A stretch of DNA of 64,000 bases from Rhizobium sp. Leaf371. Lineage in GTDB: Bacteria; Pseudomonadota; Alphaproteobacteria; Rhizobiales; Rhizobiaceae. Each line of letters opens with the position of its first letter. Within the stretch, counting starts at the first letter, position 1. Positions 1 through 9,060 of this stretch are shown piece after piece. The notes under the pieces were generated by a model. That model was not told the origin of the DNA and did no database searches. It was given only the letters and a program-made list of their open reading frames with translations. A program made the translations under genes and the position numbers. The stretch is taken from the NCBI RefSeq assembly GCF_001424045.1, contig NZ_LMQB01000027.1, positions 314,691 through 378,690 of the forward strand, read 5' to 3'.

Positions 1-979
1 CGGAACTTTCCAGATGGCGCAGCTCGGCGCGCAGCGCCAGAACGGCTTCGTCCCGCGCGAGCAGGTCCCGCTCCTGCGTGCGCCGGGCGATATCGGCTGC
101 GACCTGCGTCAGGCGGGTGCCGATCTCGGTCTCCGCGCGCAGGAGATCCGGCAGCATCTGGTGCCAGACGGCGGGCGGGTCCGGCAGGTCGCTGAGCATC
201 GCCAGTTCGCCGCGCAACGCGCGCAGCCGCAGGAGGAGCGGCAGGCCGTCGAGCTTCGCATTGGCCGCGTCCCACTGGACGCGCAGCGCGGCGCGCGCGG
301 CGAGCGCCGCCTCGTGCCGTTCCGTCGCGAGGTCGCGCGTCTTGCGCAGCGCCGTATATTCCCGCTGACTGACATCGATGGCGGCGCGCTCGTCCTTCAG
401 CGCATCGAGTTCGGCCTTGAGTTCCGCCAGCCGGTGCTTGCGCGCCTGCGGGCGGTAGAAGGCGTCCGTCCGGCCCTTGAGGTCGGCCATGACGCCGGTC
501 AGATCCGGCAGGCCGGAACTGGCGGAAAACAGGAGCGAGCCGAGTTCGCCTTCGCTGCGAAGAATGCTTTCGCCGCCCTTTTCGATGCTGTCGTCATCGA
601 GCGAAAACATCAGCTGGTAGGTGGCGCGGTCCACCGTGCCGAAGGCATTGGCGAGCAGGCCTTCCGGGAGCGGCTGATCATTGGCGTCGATCAGCGTGTT
701 CTGCTGCCGCTTGACGCGAAACAGAGACTGGCTGCGTCCCCCGGTTTCCACCGTCGCGCCGATGCGCATGGCTGGGTACGGGTGGAGGAAATTGTAGGCG
801 CTGCGGCCTTCGATGCCGAAAAACAGGTCGAGCACCGCCGAAAACAGCGTCGACTTACCGGCCTCGTTCGGGCCGTAGACCAGATGCAGGTCCGGCTTCC
901 CCGGCCTTGCCGGGCCGAAGTCGAGCTGCTTGCCGGTGAATTTGCCGTAGCGGACGAGATCGAGAGCAGACAGACGCAT
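1..979 (-). CDS. AAA-family ATPase, YhaN/SbcC-like DNA-repair protein (3' end beyond window)
   Basis: Reading the minus strand from an ATG at 979 gives an open frame that runs off the left edge, so only about 326 N-terminal residues are seen. The protein begins MRLSALDLVRYGKFTGKQ and has a Walker A motif GPNEAGKSTL near residue 37, followed by FFGIEGRSAYNFLHPYPAMR. This is the AAA_27/YhaN arrangement: a split ATPase head with a coiled-coil insertion. From about residue 165 the sequence becomes charged and Ala/Glu/Arg-rich, as expected for the start of the coiled coil. The start overlaps the stop of the upstream phosphoesterase gene (TGATG), so the two are translationally coupled. The pair resembles Mre11/Rad50-type nuclease complexes (SbcD/SbcC, YhaO/YhaN), which process DNA ends. 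That role is inferred from family and coupling. Confidence 0.85.
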   Translation of the reverse strand, partial: MRLSALDLVRYGKFTGKQLDFGPARPGKPDLHLVYGPNEAGKSTLFSAVLDLFFGIEGRSAYNFLHPYPAMRIGATVETGGRSQSLFRVKRQQNTLIDANDQPLPEGLLANAFGTVDRATYQLMFSLDDDSIEKGGESILRSEGELGSLLFSASSGLPDLTGVMADLKGRTDAFYRPQARKHRLAELKAELDALKDERAAIDVSQREYTALRKTRDLATERHEAALAARAALRVQWDAANAKLDGLPLLLRLRALRGELAMLSDLPDPPAVWHQMLPDLLRAETEIGTRLTQVAADIARRTQERDLLARDEAVLALRAELRHLESS

Positions 980-2259
980 CAGAGATCCCCCTCGCCAGCC
1001 CGCACATGCGCCAGCACCTCGTCGCTGCCGTCGCGCGCGATCTCGACAAGCAGCGCCTCGACGGCCGCCTCGTCGGTGCCGAAGGTTTCCCGCAATTCGC
1101 GCGGCAGCTGGCCGAGAAGCTCGGTCATCAGGTCTGCCGCCTGCTGGCGGAAGCCGTGCGAGCCGAGCACGTCGCCCTGGATCAGCGCCGAGAGTTCGGC
1201 GGCGGGATCGAGGCCGGTTTCGGCGCCGGCCGTTGTCCCCAGATCGGGCGCCTGGCAGTCGATCTCGATCTTCTCCACCCAGCAGCCGGGCAGAGCGTTG
1301 GCAAGCCCGGTCACCTCGTCGGCGAGAAAGGCCGGGTCGCGTTTCAGCCGGAAGGCGAGCGGCGTGGCGCCCATCAGGTGCAGGCGCAGAATGAGGTGCT
1401 GCGCCCCGGCGCCCGCCACGCGCCGCGCGAGATCGTCGCCGATGCGGGCCAGAAGCGCGCGCCATTCCGATACGCCCGTGAGATCGACCGTCGCCCGCTC
1501 GAACACGGCGCTGCCGATCCGCCGCTCGTCGTGATGGATCTGGCCGCCCGCCTCGATCGTCACCAGCGTCACGCTCTTTGCGCCGGCCTCGTTGATATCG
1601 CGGCCCTGCGGCATGCCCGGCATGACGATCAGCGGCGTTTCGCTGTGCACGAGGCGGTGGTGCACATGGCCGAGCGCCCAGTAGTCGAAGCCGTGCGCGG
1701 CAAGCTCCGCCACGCTGGTGGGTGCGTAGAGATCGTGTCCGGGCGCCCCGGCAAGGCTGGTATGCAGCATGCCGATATTGACGCTGTCTGCCTGCGGACC
1801 GGGAAAGGACGGCAGCAGACTGTCGGGCGCATGCGGCTGGTCGAAGCCGATGCCGTGGATGTAGACGGCGCGCCCGTCCGGCAAGGTCGCCGCCTTGACC
1901 GATTTCGCGCGGTTGGAAAAGACGTGCACATTGTCGGGAAAGGTCAGTTCGCGGCGGATGGCCGACTGGTTGTCGTGGTTGCCGCGAATGACGAAGACGC
2001 GCACGCCCGCCATCTCCAGCCGCCGCATCTCGCCCATAAGGAACAGCGCCGTGTTCATCGAGGTCTGCGAACCGTCATAAAGGTCGCCCGCGATCAGAAG
2101 CGCGTCCACCGCCTCTGCGATGCAGAGATCGACGATCGCCGTCAGCGCGGCGCGGGTTGCGCCGCGGACATGCTCGGCCAGCTCGCCGTTGCGGAGCGCC
2201 AGACTGCGGAGGGGAGAATCGAGGTGAAGATCTGCGGTGTGTACGAAGCGGAAAGCCAT
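979..2259 (-). CDS. Metallophosphoesterase, YhaO/SbcD-like DNA exonuclease subunit
   Basis: The protein has 426 residues and starts MAFRFVHTADLHLDSPLRSL. The frame stays open further upstream, but the phosphoesterase domain begins at this ATG. Calcineurin-like metal-binding motifs occur in order: TADLHLD (DxH), AGDLYDG (GDxxD), IRGNHDN (GNHD), a histidine in MLHTSL, and LGHVHHR (GHxH). All expected Mn-binding residues are present. The C-terminal part of about 150 residues matches the length of the capping/ATPase-contact region in YhaO-type proteins. Its stop codon overlaps the start of the AAA ATPase gene downstream, supporting a nuclease-ATPase complex acting on DNA ends. The 2260-2468 interval upstream holds no further gene. 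Confidence 0.88.
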   Translation of the reverse strand: MAFRFVHTADLHLDSPLRSLALRNGELAEHVRGATRAALTAIVDLCIAEAVDALLIAGDLYDGSQTSMNTALFLMGEMRRLEMAGVRVFVIRGNHDNQSAIRRELTFPDNVHVFSNRAKSVKAATLPDGRAVYIHGIGFDQPHAPDSLLPSFPGPQADSVNIGMLHTSLAGAPGHDLYAPTSVAELAAHGFDYWALGHVHHRLVHSETPLIVMPGMPQGRDINEAGAKSVTLVTIEAGGQIHHDERRIGSAVFERATVDLTGVSEWRALLARIGDDLARRVAGAGAQHLILRLHLMGATPLAFRLKRDPAFLADEVTGLANALPGCWVEKIEIDCQAPDLGTTAGAETGLDPAAELSALIQGDVLGSHGFRQQAADLMTELLGQLPRELRETFGTDEAAVEALLVEIARDGSDEVLAHVRAGEGDL

Positions 2260-2468
2260 GTCCGACCATGGCCCTGCCGGCGCGCGAACGTCAATCGTTT
2301 CGGCGGGTTTGCCCGTGTCTTTCCACCGGGCCTTGGGCGTGCGGCGCCCAAGCGCGGGCTGCGGCCGGATGCGGCGAGGCCCCACGCTTTCACGGCCTGT
2401 GTTGCGCTTGAGAAACCCCGATCCACATTCACGCGGCGCGCTCCGACATCGCCGCGAAGGCATTTGAC

Positions 2469-2981
2469 ATGGGCCCTCAGAACGTCCATCTCCACTCTAT
2501 GAAAACGACTTTCGACGTCTCCGACAAGCTGTTCGAGCTCTATCATCGCGTTCACCGGCTCATCAACCAGTCGATGACGGAGGAAGGCGTGTCGCTGGCC
2601 CGCAGCAAATTCCTGTTCTTCCTCAACAAGCTCGGCCCCTGCCGCTCGACCGACATCGCCTGCGCGCTCAATTTCGCGCCGCGGACGGTGACCGAAGCGA
2701 TCGACGGGCTGGAGCGCGACAAGCTGGTGGTGCGCCAGCCGGACCCGGAGGATCGCCGCGCCAAGATCGTTTCCATCACCGATGTCGGACGCATCGCGCT
2801 CGAGGCTGCGGAACATCCGCGCAAGCAGCTGATCGAGGAGATCTTCTCGGCCCTCGACGACGAGCAGCTCGACCAGTTGCACGACATCGTCAGCAAGCTC
2901 GTTCGCCGCACCGACGAAATCCGCGAGCGGCGCGAGCAGGAAGAGGCCGCGGAAGCCCCGCCTGCGGCGCGCGAGGCCTGA
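2469..2981 (+). CDS. MarR-family transcriptional regulator
   Basis: A 170-residue winged-helix protein. The core runs from about residue 15 to 140: a dimerisation helix (SDKLFELYHRVHRLINQSM), a helix-turn-helix around CRSTDIACALNFAPRTVTEA, and a wing containing the D-x-R signature VRQPDPEDRRAKIVSIT, the usual MarR wing. The C-terminus is a charged Glu/Arg helix (RRTDEIRERREQEEAAEA). I chose the ATG at 2469 because GAAGG lies about 8 bases upstream; an internal ATG at 2499 has no ribosome-binding site. It is divergent from the YhaO/YhaN pair and may control it or an unlinked target. The ligand is unknown. MarR proteins normally repress by binding palindromes near their own promoter. Confidence 0.85.
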   Translation: MGPQNVHLHSMKTTFDVSDKLFELYHRVHRLINQSMTEEGVSLARSKFLFFLNKLGPCRSTDIACALNFAPRTVTEAIDGLERDKLVVRQPDPEDRRAKIVSITDVGRIALEAAEHPRKQLIEEIFSALDDEQLDQLHDIVSKLVRRTDEIRERREQEEAAEAPPAAREA

Positions 2982-3082
2982 GGGCCGGACCACGCGCGCT
3001 CCCGTCCCGGACCTGAACCGCAAACCTGCAGAGAGGCCGGGATCTGCCGCAGGCAGGCCCGGTCCCCATCCGGCAGTGGTTC

Positions 3083-5275
3083 CTACATCGCGTCGATCTT
3101 GCCGATGCTCCAGAACATCGTCTCGCCCGAGCTGTCGTCGACGCCGTCATTGTCGGTGACGACGTAGCCGGTGCCGGTGGCGTCGATCGCAAAGCCCTCG
3201 ACCTTGTCGAGAACATAGCCGTTGAGCGACTTGAGGTCCGGGAGCAGATCGCGGAACTCTTCCTTGGCGACGACCGGCAGCGGGCCGCCGAGCTTGGCGG
3301 GCTTCAGGTCGGCAAGCGCCACGCGGAAGATCTTCTTCAGCTTTGCCGCCTGCCCGACGAGATTGTCGCGCTCGATGACATAGGCGTAGTCGCCGTGAAC
3401 GGTGATTTCGGAGAGGCCGACCCAGCCCTCGCCTTTCTTTTCGAGCGGATAGCGAACAGCGCCCCACGCCTCCGATTTCGGCTTGTAGGAGACGAGCTTG
3501 ACGAAGCCCTTCTCGTCGTCCTTCCATTCCCGCTGCACCGCCATCCACAGGGTGGCGTCGTCGCCCTCGCCGGTAATGGTGATGCCTTCGAAACCGAAGC
3601 GGGTCTCCGCGGCCCGCAGCTCTTCGGGCAGCGGCACTTCCTTCTTGATCTGGCCCTTGGCATTCACCTGGTAGAGCGCATGCGGCACCAGCTTGTCGGA
3701 ATTGCCTTCGGAGGCGAGCCAGAAGCCGTCCTCGGTCGCGACGATACCCTCGATGTCGAGCTTCTGCGCCGGCGCACCGTCGCGGGTGATCGTGAGGGCG
3801 TCGGTGATCTCGGCCGGGCTCTTCGTCGTGTCGATGGTGAAGATGCGCGGCTCGGCGCCATAGACCGAATCGCTCACCGCATAGAGCTTGCCGGGCTGGC
3901 CCGGAACGGCCGAGAGACCCGAGAGGGCGCCGAAGCCGATCGGCACGCCATCCTTCTCCACCGAGCGGATCTGCGGATAGGCGGCCTTGCCCTCCTTGCG
4001 CTCATAGATCATCACATGCGAGCGCGCCGCGCCGTCCTCGACCAGATCGGCCTCGTTGGCGGTAACCAGGAGATTGCGGGCGGGAATGGCGATGCCGCCT
4101 TCCGGGGAGATGCCCGACGGCAGCAGCTGCAGCAGCTCCGGCTCGGCACCCGTATCCTTGTAGACGCCGACGAGCGAGGCGCGCTCGGCCAGCACGAAGA
4201 ACAGGCGGTCCGCGCCGAAGGTTGCCGCTTCCAGCCCCTCTGGCTCGACACCCTTGGCCGCGGAGCGTTTCTCCGGATAGTGGCCGATGGCCGCCGCCGC
4301 ACGTTCGAGGCGCGCGCCGGCCTCGTAGAGCACCTTGCCGCTGGTGTCGAAGATGGTGAAGCCGCGCGAGCCGCCTTTCCAGTCCCCCTCGTTCGCCACC
4401 ACCAGCCGGTCGTCGTCGAGCCATTTCACGGCGTCCGGCTCGCGGGCCACGCCCTTCAGCGATCCGGTGAAGGACAGCTTGCCGTCGCGCTTCGTATCGA
4501 TCTTCTCGAGATCCACCGTGCCGGCGGAGAAATGCGAGACGATCTTGCCCGAGCGCCCGTCGAGAACGACGATCTGGTTGTTCTCCTGCAGCGTCAGCGC
4601 GATCTGGTCGCGGCCGTTGAACGACACGAATTCCGGCTCCGGATCCTCGCCCCCGACCTCGGCCAGTCCGGTCAAGGCGACGTGACGGATGCTGGCGCAG
4701 TCCGGCGTGCCGTCGGTGAGCTTGACGATGACGAGATCGCCGGCCGGCATCTGCGGCAGCGCCCCGTCATTCACCGTCTCGTCGCGCTCGTTCTCGATGG
4801 CGATGGCCGCCAGAGTCCGGTCCTTGTTGACGGCGACCGAATCCGGCTGGCCACCGAGTTCGCAGCTCGCCGTCACCTGACGGCTGGCCAGATCGACGGC
4901 GGCAAGCCGGCCCGACGGGTTCGCCCGGTTCGGGCTCGTGTTGACGGCGACGAGCGCCTTGGGGCCGGCGACGGTCACCGAGGTCGGCTCGCCGTCGAAG
5001 GCGACGATGCCGCCTGCCTTGGGGGCCGCGGCGTCCTTGATGTCGATGAAGCCGATCGCCTTCAGGGGGCTGTCGGAATAGATTAGCGTCATGCCGTCGT
5101 CCGTCGCGGTGACGATCTCGGCGGAGGTCACCGTCTTGCGGTCGGCCCCGGCCGGCAGGTTGTCGGCAACGGCAAAGGACGCGATACGATTGAAGACGGG
5201 CTCTGCAATGGCGCTGCCGGCCACCGAGGTCGCAAGCAGGGCCGCGAGCGCGGCGGTGACGGATACGGTTTTCAT
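3083..5275 (-). CDS. Secreted esterase-like/phytase-like beta-propeller protein
   Basis: A 730-residue protein. The start at 5275 gives a clean Sec signal peptide (MKTVSVTAALAALLATSVAG, cleavage after SAIA), predicting export to the periplasm or outside. The body resembles the 'esterase-like activity of phytase' family (PF13449). The N-terminal half carries repeated propeller-like blades with phrases such as DKSVAVN-type repeats and WLDDDRLVVANEGDWKGG. The C-terminal half contains the family phrases EPEGLEAATF, RFGFEGITI and VEGFAIDATGTGYVVTDND. It probably hydrolyses phosphate esters; I infer this from the family and from the perfect Pho box 94 bases upstream (5369-5386). The frame stays open upstream of 5275, but that part has no signal peptide and crosses the Pho box. 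It is transcribed alone, since the hupB terminator lies just upstream. Confidence 0.85.
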   Translation of the reverse strand: MKTVSVTAALAALLATSVAGSAIAEPVFNRIASFAVADNLPAGADRKTVTSAEIVTATDDGMTLIYSDSPLKAIGFIDIKDAAAPKAGGIVAFDGEPTSVTVAGPKALVAVNTSPNRANPSGRLAAVDLASRQVTASCELGGQPDSVAVNKDRTLAAIAIENERDETVNDGALPQMPAGDLVIVKLTDGTPDCASIRHVALTGLAEVGGEDPEPEFVSFNGRDQIALTLQENNQIVVLDGRSGKIVSHFSAGTVDLEKIDTKRDGKLSFTGSLKGVAREPDAVKWLDDDRLVVANEGDWKGGSRGFTIFDTSGKVLYEAGARLERAAAAIGHYPEKRSAAKGVEPEGLEAATFGADRLFFVLAERASLVGVYKDTGAEPELLQLLPSGISPEGGIAIPARNLLVTANEADLVEDGAARSHVMIYERKEGKAAYPQIRSVEKDGVPIGFGALSGLSAVPGQPGKLYAVSDSVYGAEPRIFTIDTTKSPAEITDALTITRDGAPAQKLDIEGIVATEDGFWLASEGNSDKLVPHALYQVNAKGQIKKEVPLPEELRAAETRFGFEGITITGEGDDATLWMAVQREWKDDEKGFVKLVSYKPKSEAWGAVRYPLEKKGEGWVGLSEITVHGDYAYVIERDNLVGQAAKLKKIFRVALADLKPAKLGGPLPVVAKEEFRDLLPDLKSLNGYVLDKVEGFAIDATGTGYVVTDNDGVDDSSGETMFWSIGKIDAM

Positions 5276-5368
5276 GAGACATCCCCTCGACAAGTCCACG
5301 GCGCTCCGCGCCGCGCTGCCGCCTGCATCGTCGCGCGCGGCACCGGCTGCGATTTCTGGAGCGCGCAT

Positions 5369-5386
5369 ATGACAGGGGAATGACAG
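5369..5386 (-). promoter_or_regulatory. Pho box (PhoB binding site) for the phytase-like gene
   Basis: On the minus strand the 18 bases read CTGTCATTCCCCTGTCAT, two perfect CTGTCAT half-sites separated by four bases. This is the PhoB consensus known from Sinorhizobium and Agrobacterium. The box points towards the phytase-like gene starting at 5275, so expression under phosphate starvation is expected. I do not see a strong -10 element by eye. Confidence 0.85.
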
Positions 5387-5391
5387 ACATG

Positions 5392-5416
5392 AAAAAGGCC
5401 CGGGAAAACCCGGGCC
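5392..5416 (-). terminator. Rho-independent terminator for hupB
   Basis: A perfect 8-bp stem GGCCCGGG/CCCGGGCC with a four-base loop, followed on the minus strand by a run of five T. It lies about 200 bases after the hupB stop and just upstream of the Pho box, separating the two transcription units. Confidence 0.8.
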
Positions 5417-5618
5417 CGAAGACGAGGAGAGCGGCCTGCGCCCTCTCCTTCCGCTTGTCGATGCGGGAACCGGAAAAGCCCGTGATCCCGCACCGAAGCG
5501 CTTTGCGACGATCGAGCGGCCTGACGGCATTCGCGAGGAATGGTCGGCGCCCGGCCGTAAACTCGGCATGTCGTGATCCCGAGGCGATGCGTTTGCGCCG
5601 CGCCGGGATCCTGCTGCC
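5417..5618. other. hupB 3' untranslated region with inverted repeat, no gene
   Basis: No coding sequence is credible here. The only structure seen is an inverted repeat GATCCCG (5575-5581) / CGGGATC (5604-5610) immediately downstream of the hupB stop. It has no T-run and could be a 3' stabilising stem. Confidence 0.4.
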
Positions 5619-5894
5619 TTAGGAGTTGACGGCGTCCTTGAGGCCCTTGCCGGCCGCGAACTTCGGAACGTTGCGCGCGGGAATATCGACTTCTGCACCG
5701 GTGGAGGGGTTGCGGCCCTTGGAGGCTTCGCGACGGCTGACGGTGAAGTTGCCGAAGCCGACGAGGCGAACGTCGCCGCCGTTCTTCAGTTCACCCTGGA
5801 TCACGTCGAACAGTGCTTCGACAGAGGCGGCAGCCTCCTTGTTCGTGATGCCGGCCTTTTCGGCAACCGCCGATACGAGCTCATTCTTGTTCAT
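5619..5894 (-). CDS. hupB: HU-family nucleoid DNA-binding protein
   Basis: A 91-residue HU protein starting MNKNELVSAVAEKAGITNKE. It has the diagnostic beta-arm and signature GFGNFTVSRREASKGRNPSTG (split here as GFGNFTV and GRNPSTGAEV), then the C-terminal helix FAAGKGLKDAV. HU dimers bend and wrap DNA without strong sequence specificity. Length and every conserved position fit the family. It lies downstream of lon, as in other rhizobia, but has its own upstream space (5895-6023) after the lon terminator, so it is probably a separate unit. A second DNABII protein, IHF-alpha, is encoded at 46798-47136. Confidence 0.96.
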   Translation of the reverse strand: MNKNELVSAVAEKAGITNKEAAASVEALFDVIQGELKNGGDVRLVGFGNFTVSRREASKGRNPSTGAEVDIPARNVPKFAAGKGLKDAVNS

Positions 5895-6023
5895 GTTTCC
5901 ACCCTTTCAACTTGGTCCGAAACGACTTGTTTTCGGGCGGCCGTGCCATCGTCGCAACGGTCGCCTTGGCAACCCAATCGCGCCGAATGCCCGGAAATGC
6001 AAGGCTTTGCGGTGATTTTTACG

Positions 6024-6051
6024 AAAAAAGACCGGCCTGGGGGCCGGTCTT
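6024..6051 (-). terminator. Rho-independent terminator for lon
   Basis: A 10-bp stem AAGACCGGCC/GGCCGGTCTT with loop TGGG. On the minus strand it is followed by a run of T. It lies about 120 bases beyond the lon stop. Confidence 0.85.
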
Positions 6052-6170
6052 CCACTGTTAAAGCGATGGATAACGGTGCGGGAGCACTTTCCCGACGCGC
6101 GAGAATCAACGGCGCCGCGTGTCGGGACGGTTCCGGAAGAACGCTTCGAGCGCCCTCCCGGACAGCCGTG

Positions 6171-8591
6171 TCAGTGCGCGAAACCGGGCGCGGTTTCATC
6201 CGTATCGGTCGCGACCTTGACCGGTGCAACGTTCTTTGCCGGATCCCATTCGATGGCTTCCGGCATGCGGAGCAGAGCGTGCTTCAGAACCTCGCCGATC
6301 AGCGACACGGGGATGATCTCCATGTTGTTCTTCACATTGTCCGGAATCTCCGCCAGATCCTTGGCGTTTTCTTCCGGAATAAGCACCTTCTTGATCCCGC
6401 CGCGGAGCGCCGCGAGCAGCTTTTCCTTCAGGCCGCCGATGGGCAGAACCCGGCCGCGCAGGGTGATCTCACCCGTCATGGCCACGTTCTTGTCGACCGG
6501 AATGCCCGTCATGATCGAGACGATGGCGGTGGCCATCGCGACGCCGGCCGACGGACCGTCCTTCGGGGTCGCCCCTTCGGGAACGTGGACGTGGATGTCG
6601 CTCGTGTCGAAACGCGGTGGCTCGATGCCGAAGTCGATGGCGCGCGAGCGGACATAGGAGGCCGCCGCCGAAATCGATTCCTTCATCACGTCCTTCAGGT
6701 TGCCCGTCACCGTCATGCGGCCCTTGCCGGGCATCATGACGCCTTCGATCGTCAGCAGTTCGCCGCCGACCTCGGTCCAGGCCAGACCCGTGACCACGCC
6801 CACCTGGTCGGTGCGCTCGGCTTCGCCGTGGCGGAAGCGCGGAACGCCCAGATAGTCATGGATGTTCTCGGCCGTCACCTCGATGCGGGTGGCCTTGCCC
6901 TTGAGGATTTCGGTGACCGCCTTGCGGGCGAGCTTCATCAGCTCGCGCTCGAAGGAGCGGACGCCCGCCTCGCGGGTATAGGTCTGGATCACCGCCATCA
7001 GCGCACCGTCCGTCACCGAGAATTCGGCAGGCTTCAGGGCGTGGTCGGCGATGGCCTTCGGCAGGAGGTGGCGCTTTGCGATCTCCAGCTTTTCCTCTTC
7101 CGTGTAGCCGGCGATGCGGATCACTTCCATGCGGTCCATCAGAGGCGCCGGAATGTTCAGCGTGTTCGCCGTCGTGATGAACATCACGTTCGAAAGGTCG
7201 TATTCGACCTCCAGATAGTGGTCCATGAACGTTGCGTTCTGTTCCGGATCGAGCACCTCGAGCAAGGCCGACGACGGATCGCCACGGAAATCCTGGCCCA
7301 TCTTGTCGATTTCATCGAGCAGGAAGAGCGGATTGGACTTCTTCGCCTTCTTCATCGACTGGATGACCTTGCCGGGCATCGAGCCGATATAGGTCCGGCG
7401 GTGGCCGCGGATCTCGGCCTCGTCACGAACGCCACCCAGCGCCATGCGAATGTATTCGCGGCCGGTCGCCTTTGCGATCGAGCGGGCGAGCGACGTCTTG
7501 CCGACGCCCGGAGGACCGACGAGGCAGAGGATCGGACCCTTGATCTTCTGCGAGCGTGCCTGCACGGCGAGATACTCGACGATGCGTTCCTTGACCTTGT
7601 CGAGACCGAAGTGATCGAGCTCCAGCACCTTTTCGGCGGCATTGAGATCGGTCTTGACCTTCGACTTCTTGTTCCAAGGAATGCCCGTCAGCCAGTCCAG
7701 ATAATTGCGCACGACGGTGGCTTCCGCCGACATCGGGCTCATCTGGCGCAGCTTCTTCATCTCGGCGTCGGCTTTTTCCCGCGCTTCCTTGGAGAGCTTG
7801 GCCTTGTTGATCTTGTCTTCCAGTTCGGCCATCTCGTCGCGGCCTTCCTCGCCGTCGCCAAGCTCCTTCTGGATCGCCTTCATCTGTTCGTTCAGATAAT
7901 ATTCGCGCTGGGTCTTCTCCATCTGGCGCTTGACGCGCGAGCGGATGCGCTTCTCGACCTGAAGAACCGAGATCTCGCCTTCCATGAAGCCGAGCGCCTT
8001 TTCAAGACGCCCCTTCACGCTCGTCGTTTCCAGCATTTCCTGCTTTTCGACGATCTTGATGGAGAGATGCGAGGCGACCGTATCGGCCAGCTTCGAATAG
8101 TCCTCGATCTGGCTGGCGGCACCGACGACCTCGGGCGAAATCTTCTTGTTGAGCTTCACGTAGCTCTCGAACTCGGAGACGACCGAGCGCGACAGCGCCT
8201 CGATCTCGACGGGGTCTTCCGCGGGTTCGGCGAGCGGATGCGCCATCGCCTCGTAGAATTCCTCGCGGCGGGTATAGCCGTCGATTTCCGCGCGCGAACG
8301 GCCCTCGACCAGCACCTTCACGGTGCCGTCGGGCAGCTTCAGGAGCTGCAGGACGTTGGCGATGGTGCCGATCTGGTAGATCGCGGCGGGCTCCGGATCG
8401 TCGTCGCCGGCGTTGATCTGGGTCGCAAGCATGATCTGCTTGTCGGTGCCCATGACCTCTTCCAGGGCACGGATCGACTTTTCGCGACCCACGAAGAGGG
8501 GCACGATCATATGGGGGAACACCACGATGTCACGCAGGGGAAGGACTGGGAAGGTCCCGCTCTCGGCTGCCGGAGACGTTTTGTTCGTCAT
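6171..8591 (-). CDS. lon: Lon ATP-dependent protease
   Basis: An 806-residue bacterial LonA. The N-terminal substrate-binding domain starts TFPVLPLRDIVVFPHM. The AAA+ module has Walker A GPPGVGKTSLARS and Walker B FLLDEIDKM. The C-terminal serine protease domain has PKDGPSAGVAM, with the catalytic Ser, and the partner Lys in GLKEKLLAALRGG-type context. I chose the ATG at 8591 (MTNKTSPAAESG) because AAGGA precedes it at correct spacing; the frame extends further upstream without a ribosome-binding site. Lon degrades misfolded and regulatory proteins in the cytoplasm; in alphaproteobacteria its targets include DnaA and CcrM. It sits in the order clpP-clpX-lon-hupB, all on one strand but each with its own spacing. 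Confidence 0.97.
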   Translation of the reverse strand: MTNKTSPAAESGTFPVLPLRDIVVFPHMIVPLFVGREKSIRALEEVMGTDKQIMLATQINAGDDDPEPAAIYQIGTIANVLQLLKLPDGTVKVLVEGRSRAEIDGYTRREEFYEAMAHPLAEPAEDPVEIEALSRSVVSEFESYVKLNKKISPEVVGAASQIEDYSKLADTVASHLSIKIVEKQEMLETTSVKGRLEKALGFMEGEISVLQVEKRIRSRVKRQMEKTQREYYLNEQMKAIQKELGDGEEGRDEMAELEDKINKAKLSKEAREKADAEMKKLRQMSPMSAEATVVRNYLDWLTGIPWNKKSKVKTDLNAAEKVLELDHFGLDKVKERIVEYLAVQARSQKIKGPILCLVGPPGVGKTSLARSIAKATGREYIRMALGGVRDEAEIRGHRRTYIGSMPGKVIQSMKKAKKSNPLFLLDEIDKMGQDFRGDPSSALLEVLDPEQNATFMDHYLEVEYDLSNVMFITTANTLNIPAPLMDRMEVIRIAGYTEEEKLEIAKRHLLPKAIADHALKPAEFSVTDGALMAVIQTYTREAGVRSFERELMKLARKAVTEILKGKATRIEVTAENIHDYLGVPRFRHGEAERTDQVGVVTGLAWTEVGGELLTIEGVMMPGKGRMTVTGNLKDVMKESISAAASYVRSRAIDFGIEPPRFDTSDIHVHVPEGATPKDGPSAGVAMATAIVSIMTGIPVDKNVAMTGEITLRGRVLPIGGLKEKLLAALRGGIKKVLIPEENAKDLAEIPDNVKNNMEIIPVSLIGEVLKHALLRMPEAIEWDPAKNVAPVKVATDTDETAPGFAH

Positions 8592-9011
8592 GTCATTTCC
8601 TTTCCGTCCCGTTTCCGGGAGCGTTACCCGAAGCACTTCAAGGGTGCTTCCGGTCATCACTTTTTCCACTGTCAGAAGTGGAGGTTGCGAGACCCGTTTT
8701 CAACCCTTCGGTGACCCGCCCCGTCGCCAATCCCGGCGGCATTCGCAGCGATCCTCGAAGCGTATCGGACAGTAGAGGCTACGTGACTGTCGCGGACCTT
8801 GCCACGCGACCGGCGCCTCCTGATTCGGACCCCCGGCCCACGACACGAAACCGTCACATCATCGCGCCCGCGCCCTGATTTAGCAATGGTCGAATGAGGA
8901 GGTGGAATATGCGCCGAATTCGGTACGGTGCGTGGCGTCGATGGGGCGACGTCGGGCATCCGCCCTTCCCTCACACGCCGGCCGGCCGCTCCTGCGCCCC
9001 CTGGTCCCAAC
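8592..9011. other. lon upstream region, no gene
   Basis: About 420 bases between the lon start and the clpX terminator. No ORF here has family similarity or a convincing ribosome-binding site. It presumably holds the lon promoter. I looked for a sigma-32-type promoter and found only a partial CTTGAA element (minus strand, near 8640), too weak to call. Confidence 0.5.
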
Positions 9012-9040
9012 AAAAAAGGGCCCGCATCGCTGCGAGCCCC
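9012..9040 (-). terminator. Rho-independent terminator for clpX
   Basis: On the minus strand a GC-rich hairpin (arms near GGGCTCGCA and TGCGGGCCC, loop GCGA) is followed by six T. It begins about 20 bases after the clpX stop. Confidence 0.85.
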
Positions 9041-9060
9041 CAAATTCCAATCTCCAGCCA

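Noticed and set aside
3395..5086. 563-codon open frame opposite the phytase-like gene
   Set aside because: Antisense shadow; no domain and no ribosome-binding site.
5943..8714. 923-codon open frame on the plus strand opposite lon
   Set aside because: Antisense shadow of lon. Its composition is Arg/His/Leu-rich without family similarity; high-GC codon bias keeps the opposite strand open.
8592..8760. Sigma-32 heat-shock promoter of lon
   Set aside because: Only a partial CTTGAA element and no matching -10 region.
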